DNA of 64,000 nt from Flavobacteriaceae bacterium PS02336 (GTDB lineage: Bacteria; Bacteroidota; Bacteroidia; Flavobacteriales; Flavobacteriaceae), in the NCBI GenBank assembly GCA_029960065.1, contig JASCOF010000011.1, forward strand, positions 1 to 64,000, in the 5' to 3' direction. Both the position numbers and the translations under genes were made by a program. The notes under the pieces are model-generated. The model saw nothing but the letters and a program-made list of their open reading frames with translations. It did not search any database and was not told the origin of the DNA. Positions 60,033 to 64,000 of this stretch are shown here, in pieces; the first letter of the stretch is position 1; each line of letters starts with the position of its first letter.

Positions 60033-61328
60033 ATGAAGAATCTAGTTGAAGAATTAAAATGGCGCGGGTTATATCATGATAGTATGCCTGGAACGGAAGA
60101 ACAATTACTAAAAGAAGCTACCACTGCGTATATCGGTTTTGATCCAACGGCAGATTCACTACATATCGGGAGTATGGTTCAAATTATTTTATTGGTTCAC
60201 CTAAAGAATTTTGGTCACAGACCAATTGCATTAGTGGGTGGAGCAACAGGAATGATTGGAGATCCTTCTGGTAAATCTGATGAAAGAAACTTGCTTGATG
60301 AAGAAGCTTTAGCTAAAAACGTTGCCGGAATTAAAAGTGTTTTGTCTCGTTTCTTAGATTTTAATTCAACCGAAGCAAATGCACCAGTAATGGTAAATAA
60401 CTACGATTGGATGAAAGAATTCTCTTTTATCGATTTTGCACGTGAAGTTGGAAAAAGAATCACCGTAAATTATATGATGGCTAAAGATTCTGTAAAAAAG
60501 AGATTTAGCGGAGAAGGTGAAGGAATGTCTTTTACAGAGTTTACATATCAGTTAATTCAAGGTTACGATTTTTATCATTTATATAAAAACAACAATTGTA
60601 TTTTGCAAATGGGTGGTTCTGATCAATGGGGTAATATTACTACAGGAACAGAATTAGTGCGCAGAATGGGTGGGGAAAATGCTAAAGCATACGCTCTAAC
60701 TACGCCTTTAATTACAAAAGCAGACGGATCTAAATTCGGAAAATCTGAAGGTGGAAATGTTTGGTTAGATGCAGATAAAACGTCGGTATATAAATTCTAC
60801 CAATTTTGGGTAAATACAACAGATGTTGATGCTGAGAAATATATTAAGATTTTTACTTTCTTAGATAAAGAAACAATTGATGCTTTAATTGAAGAGCATA
60901 AAGAAGCACCGCATTTAAGAGTTTTACAAAAGAAACTGGCAGAAGAAATTACTGTTTTTGTTCATAATAAAGAAGAATTAGAAAAAGCTATTCAGGCTTC
61001 GAATATCTTGTTTGGAAATTCAACTGCAGAAGATTTGAAGAAATTGGATGAAGCTACTTTTTTGGAAGTTTTTGACGGTGTTCCGCAAGCTGAAATTGCA
61101 AAAGCTGATTTAGAAAACGGATTGGATATTATTACTGTTTTAAACGAAAAAACAGGTTTCTTCAAATCAAATGGAGAGGCTAGAAGAGCTTTAACAGCAA
61201 ATTCAATTTCTGTAAACAGAGAGAAAATTAAAGAAGATTTTACTTTGACAACAAATGATTTAATTAATAATCAGTTTGTGTTGTTGCAAAGCGGCAAGAA
61301 GAATTATTTTGTAATAAGAGTTGTTTAA
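60033..61328 (+). CDS. tyrS: Tyrosyl-tRNA synthetase
   Basis: A 431-residue class Ic synthetase (TyrS type). It has YIGFDPTADSLHIGSMVQII (HIGH), GGATGMIGDPSGKSDERNLL, GGSDQWGNITTGTEL and KFGKSEGGN (KMSKS equivalent). The C-terminal S4 domain is visible in GEARRALTANSISVNREKIK. The start is set by the promoter and by MKNLVEELKWRGLYHDSMPG, which aligns with other TyrRS. It has its own terminator. Confidence 0.96.
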   Translation: MKNLVEELKWRGLYHDSMPGTEEQLLKEATTAYIGFDPTADSLHIGSMVQIILLVHLKNFGHRPIALVGGATGMIGDPSGKSDERNLLDEEALAKNVAGIKSVLSRFLDFNSTEANAPVMVNNYDWMKEFSFIDFAREVGKRITVNYMMAKDSVKKRFSGEGEGMSFTEFTYQLIQGYDFYHLYKNNNCILQMGGSDQWGNITTGTELVRRMGGENAKAYALTTPLITKADGSKFGKSEGGNVWLDADKTSVYKFYQFWVNTTDVDAEKYIKIFTFLDKETIDALIEEHKEAPHLRVLQKKLAEEITVFVHNKEELEKAIQASNILFGNSTAEDLKKLDEATFLEVFDGVPQAEIAKADLENGLDIITVLNEKTGFFKSNGEARRALTANSISVNREKIKEDFTLTTNDLINNQFVLLQSGKKNYFVIRVV

Positions 61329-61385
61329 CTGTTTAATCGGTTAATTGTTTAATCGATTCAGTAAAGTCTTTTATATTAAATATAT

Positions 61386-61420
61386 AAATCCCAATGTTCG
61401 AAAGAATATTGGGATTTTTT
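61386..61420 (+). terminator. tyrS terminator
   Basis: AAATCCCAATGTTC, GAAA loop and GAATATTGGGATTT form a 14-bp stem with one G:U pair and a stable GNRA-type loop, followed by T7. Confidence 0.88.
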
Positions 61421-61430
61421 TATTGAAAAA

Positions 61431-61503
61431 AATCATTCCGTAGGAATGTCTCGTCGGTAGTAAAAATTTGGTTTGGAATTGTACGTTCCGTAGGAACGTT
61501 TGA
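61431..61503. repeat. REP-like cluster, family C, second locus
   Basis: CATTCCGTAGGAATG is followed, after TCTCGTCGGTAG, by GTTCCGTAGGAACG. The order and spacing resemble 53793-53860. The following 61504-61567 holds ATTAAC/GTTTAATCG repeats also seen near 24890. Confidence 0.8.
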
Positions 61504-61567
61504 TTAATGCAGTAGATTAACAATACCCGTGTTATCGATTAAACGATTAACCAAATCAACGATTAAA

Positions 61568-62548
61568 CTATAAAACCATCAAATTACAACCTCGAATATC
61601 AGAATTATCAAAACGTCCCAATACCTCAAAAGAGTTGTTGGGATTTTTTTTGCCTAAATCCTGCGTTGCGATAAAAGAACAAGAATTGATATTGGCTAAA
61701 TCAATAACATTAATTCCGCCGGTTTTCCCGTCATTCACGTAAGTCAGCGCATCTTCTGGATCGCGAACTAAAATATGCATCCAAGACGGACATTCGAAAA
61801 CACCATCGCCTAAAGAATATGCTTGTGCTAAAAGTTCTGTCATTCCGTATTCTGAGTGAATAGAAGAAACACCAAAACCTTTGCAGAGAATTTCGTGTAA
61901 TTCTTCACGAATCATTTCTTTACGTTTTCCCTTCATTCCTCCAGTTTCCATAATGATGGTATTTTGAAGCTTGAATTGATGTTTTTCGATTAAATCTAAT
62001 AAAGCATAGGTAACACCAATTAAGATCACATTCTGGCCGGCTTCGTCCAATTCGGTTAACTTTTTAATTAAGTCATCATGATTGTGTAAATAGAATCCGC
62101 TTTCAGGCTGATTGGAAAGCTGTATTAGATCTTCTACCATATAAATTAACGAAGAGCCTTCACGTTCTAAATAAGACGGTAAAAGGGCTAAAACGACATA
62201 ATCTTCGATATTGCCGTAAAATTGAGAAAATCCTTTGCGGTAACTTTCCTCATATAGGGAAACATCGGTCACTAAATGTCGGCTTGTAATCATTCCTGTA
62301 GTTCCGCTGCTGGTAAAAGTAACCTGCGCAGGATCTGTATTAGAAACTACTTCATGACTTTTAAAAAATTGTATGGGTAAAAAAGGAATTTGTTTTAGAG
62401 ATTTTACCTGTTGTGGATTGACCTTTAAAAAATCACAAAAATCGCGATAAACTTTGTTGTTTTCGTGCTGTAAACGAAACACCTTTAAAGCTATCTTTTC
62501 AAATTGTTTCTGACTCGAAATGGTAAATATATCGCTGGCTGTGATCAA
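61568..62548 (-). CDS. LuxE/PaaK-like acyl-activating enzyme, TTG start
   Basis: A 326-residue member of the ANL superfamily. It has the phosphate-binding loop FTSSGTTGMITSRH, TGGMKGKRKEMI, EYGMTELLAQAYSLGDGVFE and a final GRFDNSDIRGCNLMVL. LuxE activates a fatty acid and transfers it to a protein; in flavobacteria the homologue sits alone, and its acyl group and acceptor are unknown. The C-terminal adenylation subdomain is absent. The frame begins at TTG 62548 (M-ITASDIFTI); the first in-frame ATG comes after the P-loop, so TTG is needed. Confidence 0.85.
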   Translation of the reverse strand: MITASDIFTISSQKQFEKIALKVFRLQHENNKVYRDFCDFLKVNPQQVKSLKQIPFLPIQFFKSHEVVSNTDPAQVTFTSSGTTGMITSRHLVTDVSLYEESYRKGFSQFYGNIEDYVVLALLPSYLEREGSSLIYMVEDLIQLSNQPESGFYLHNHDDLIKKLTELDEAGQNVILIGVTYALLDLIEKHQFKLQNTIIMETGGMKGKRKEMIREELHEILCKGFGVSSIHSEYGMTELLAQAYSLGDGVFECPSWMHILVRDPEDALTYVNDGKTGGINVIDLANINSCSFIATQDLGKKNPNNSFEVLGRFDNSDIRGCNLMVL

Positions 62549-62561
62549 AACTTTTTTTTTG

Positions 62562-62569
62562 CAAAGATA
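62562..62569 (-). promoter_or_regulatory. -7 element of the LuxE-like gene
   Basis: On the minus strand TATCTTTG matches TAnnTTTG and lies only 13 bases before the TTG start, so the 5' leader would be about 5-8 bases. Confidence 0.5.
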
Positions 62570-62578
62570 CTTTTTTTT

Positions 62579-62666
62579 AGTTTTCAGTCTCGGTTTTCAG
62601 TCTCGGTTTTCAGTCTCAGTTTTCGGCAAAGTATGTAAACTGAAAACTGCCACTGCGACTGAAAAC
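62579..62666. repeat. TTTTCAGTCTCGG tandem and inverted repeat
   Basis: TTTTCAGTCTCGG occurs three times in a row near 62580-62620 (third copy CTCAG). The inverted form CTGAAAACTGCCACTGCGAC with CTGAAAAC faces it, giving a possible long hairpin. No gene lies in it. Confidence 0.7.
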
Positions 62667-62670
62667 TAAA

Positions 62671-62691
62671 AAAAGCTCCAACGGAGCTTTT
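62671..62691 (-). terminator. Terminator of the T9SS sorting-domain gene
   Basis: AAAAGCTCC and GGAGCTTTT with a 3-base loop form a 9-bp stem. A T-run follows on the minus strand. It overlaps the stop codon of the gene by one or two bases. Confidence 0.8.
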
Positions 62692-63028
62692 ATCTTATAA
62701 TGAGTTTTCGTGTTGTTGATGCATTTTGTTCACTTATTTTTATAATGTAAACTCCTGGCGGTAATTCAGAAACATTTAATTCTTTTGATACCAAATGAGC
62801 TTGCAGTACTTTTTTACCTAAAATATCAAATACAATAATTTCCTTTTCTAAATCGTTTTTAGATGATATATACACTCTTCCATTTGTTACTGGATTAGGG
62901 TACAAACTAAGACCCTCAATAGAAGTAGATTCCTGAGGTTTTGGTAATTGCCTGCTGTCTTGCGCTGAGACGCTTACAGTAAAGAAAAATGCCAATAAGA
63001 AAGTAATATAAAAGTAGTTTTTTGCCAT
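62690..63028 (-). CDS. Short T9SS type A sorting-domain protein
   Basis: A 112-residue protein that is a signal peptide (FYITFLLAFFFTVSVSAQ), a 20-residue linker (DSRQLPKPQESTSIEG) and a complete type A sorting domain. The domain has LSLYPNPVTNGRVYISSKND, EIIVFDILGKKVLQAHL, LPPGVYIIKISEQNASTTRK and LIIR. It has no cargo domain. The usual role of this domain is to direct a cargo through the Type IX system to the surface. I start at MAKNYFYITF (63028). A stand-alone copy may be a decoy, adaptor or anchor; that is inference. Confidence 0.9.
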   Translation of the reverse strand: MAKNYFYITFLLAFFFTVSVSAQDSRQLPKPQESTSIEGLSLYPNPVTNGRVYISSKNDLEKEIIVFDILGKKVLQAHLVSKELNVSELPPGVYIIKISEQNASTTRKLIIR

Positions 63029-63189
63029 CGCGTGTATTTGGATATCGTAAATATACAAAAAAAATTACAAAAAGTGCGCCAAAAAAAAATATCCTGAAAT
63101 TTAAGATGTTTTTAACAATGTGTGCCCTAATACGTTAGCAGAGTATTCATTTAAGAGATAGATAGCAACAATAGATACCAGCAAAAAAA

Positions 63190-63216
63190 AAACACCCTAA
63201 TAAAATTAGAGTGTTT
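63190..63216 (-). terminator. Terminator of the right-edge gene
   Basis: AAACACCCTAAT and ATTAGAGTGTTT form a 12-bp stem with one mismatch and a 3-base loop. On the minus strand it lies 25 bases past the stop at 63241 and is followed by T-rich sequence. Confidence 0.8.
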
Positions 63217-63240
63217 TTAAATATTTTGTGTCTTACGAGA

Positions 63241-64000
63241 TTATAGACCTTTTGTCCATCCAGCAGTCCAAGTAGGAACTCCTGATCCGTTTCCTGCTCC
63301 AGTTGCAGTTGCAGATTCTGTGTAAACTTTAAGAAAATCATTGTTAACTACTGATGCAGTAGTTGTTGATTTAGATTTAAGAGTTACATCTTCGAATTTT
63401 ACGTTAGTAGCTAACAAGTCAGTTCCAGCGTATCCGATACTTTCGTCGTGTTGAACATCAAATCCAGTTTTCCAACCTTTTAATACAACGTTATCAAATT
63501 TACCTTTAGTACCAACTCTTAATTTGAAAGCTTGAGATTCTGCACTTGTATCATTAACACCAGCTCCAATTAGAGTAAGGTTTTTGATAGTAGGGAAAGA
63601 AATTGGAGTAGCTAAGTGGTTGTTAGAGTTGTTATCAGCTTCGATACCTCTGTTACCAGCGTTAGTTCTGATTCCGTAGAAGTTTTCACCTGTTCCATTC
63701 CATCCTTCAGTCCAGTCAAATAAATCGTCACCTACGTTTGCAGCATCTTTGTTAGAAACTACTAAGTGAGTTGCGTTTACAGTTCCACCAAACCATTCGA
63801 ATCCGTCATCAGAGCTTTCGTAAACTTGAACGTAATCAATAACAGTTCCGTTTCCAACTCCGAATAAAGATAATCCGTTGAATTCTTTTTCAGTACTGTA
63901 AGAGTAACCTGGGTATTCAATTCTTAAATATTTGATTGATCCAGAGTTGTCAGCAGCTTCAGTTCCACCGTAAGTTAAATCAGAAACTTCAGCAGAAGCA
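63241..64000 (-). CDS. Secreted repeat/beta-helix-like protein, C-terminal part
   Basis: The last 252 residues of a minus-strand protein whose start lies beyond the right edge, read from codon phase starting at 63999. It is rich in Gly, Asn, Ser, Thr and aromatic residues, with regular short beta units: GSIKYLRIEYPGYSYS, DDGFEWFGGTVNATHLVVSN, ENFYGIRTNAGNRGIEADNN and FPTIKNLTLIGAGVND. It ends VPTWTAGWTKGL. The pattern is that of a right-handed beta-helix or surface protein of flavobacteria. No sorting domain ends it. Function unknown. Confidence 0.7.
   Translation of the reverse strand, partial: ASAEVSDLTYGGTEAADNSGSIKYLRIEYPGYSYSTEKEFNGLSLFGVGNGTVIDYVQVYESSDDGFEWFGGTVNATHLVVSNKDAANVGDDLFDWTEGWNGTGENFYGIRTNAGNRGIEADNNSNNHLATPISFPTIKNLTLIGAGVNDTSAESQAFKLRVGTKGKFDNVVLKGWKTGFDVQHDESIGYAGTDLLATNVKFEDVTLKSKSTTTASVVNNDFLKVYTESATATGAGNGSGVPTWTAGWTKGL

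Noticed and set aside
63147..63341. Minus-strand ORF of 64 codons at the right edge
   Set aside because: It overlaps the real C-terminus of the beta-helix-like protein in another frame and includes its terminator.

Overview
The window is AT-rich bacterial chromosome from a member of the Bacteroidota, almost certainly a Flavobacterium or a close relative. Several things point there: phylum-type promoters (TTG, about 19 bases, TAnnTTTG), lack of strong Shine-Dalgarno sites, T9SS sorting domains, carboxypeptidase-regulatory-domain proteins with DUF5686, the ftsX/DUF3098/uppP/truB cluster, a hemD/DUF4271 pair, and an enlarged LeuS. Most genes are vertically inherited housekeeping genes. There is no rRNA operon, CRISPR array or prophage.

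Layout. 1-3.6 kb: the start of an S9 peptidase, then an overlapping trio of FAD oxidoreductase, mtgA and an LpxR-like lipid A deacylase. 3.6-9.2 kb is the most accessory-looking part: a CT microsatellite, a three-unit 102-bp tandem array of palindromes (REP/BIME-like), a Y1 (IS200-type) transposase, an XRE regulator, and a row of same-strand small or hypothetical genes. 9.2-9.8 kb holds a frameshifted GIY-YIG gene, tRNA-Ala(GGC) and two degenerate tRNA-like copies. 9.9-13.9 kb: crotonase, queD, lpxH and a heptaheme cytochrome c lipoprotein. 14-21.9 kb, minus strand: surface protein, hydrolase, MFS transporter, recJ, HopJ, rsmI and an acidic coiled-coil protein. 22-29.5 kb: tdk, rpoN, asnS and an RND/MMPL exporter. 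29.8-34.3 kb: LytS/LytTR two-component pair and a Na+/H+-type antiporter. 34.5-38.5 kb: DUF5686 outer-membrane protein, frr and pyrH. 38.7-43.1 kb: thioredoxin-like gene, a 25-codon mini-ORF, then ftsX-DUF3098-uppP-truB-OMP. 44-47 kb: leuS. 47-49.6 kb: repeats, then hydrolase, ECF sigma factor and membrane partner. 49.7-52.9 kb: lipoprotein gene divergent from a NarL-type two-component system, with a palindromic operator between them. 53-56 kb: Zn peptidase, Lrp regulator, hemD, DUF4271. 56.2-61.3 kb: glycosyltransferase, pyrC, DUF4296 lipoprotein, SDR, tyrS. 61.5-64 kb: LuxE-like enzyme, a protein that is only a T9SS sorting domain, and the C-terminus of a secreted repeat protein.

Themes. 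Envelope biogenesis is prominent (mtgA, lpxR-like, lpxH, uppP, ftsX, DUF5686, DPM-type GT2). Translation genes (leuS, tyrS, asnS, frr, truB, rsmI, tRNA-Ala) and nucleotide genes (pyrH, pyrC, tdk) are scattered among them. Gaps between genes are filled with dispersed palindromic repeats of at least five families, many near terminators. I found no convincing new multi-gene system. The best candidates for follow-up are the palindrome array with its transposase, the tRNA-like elements, the divergent operator of the NarL-type system, the TTG-started genes, and the stand-alone sorting-domain protein.
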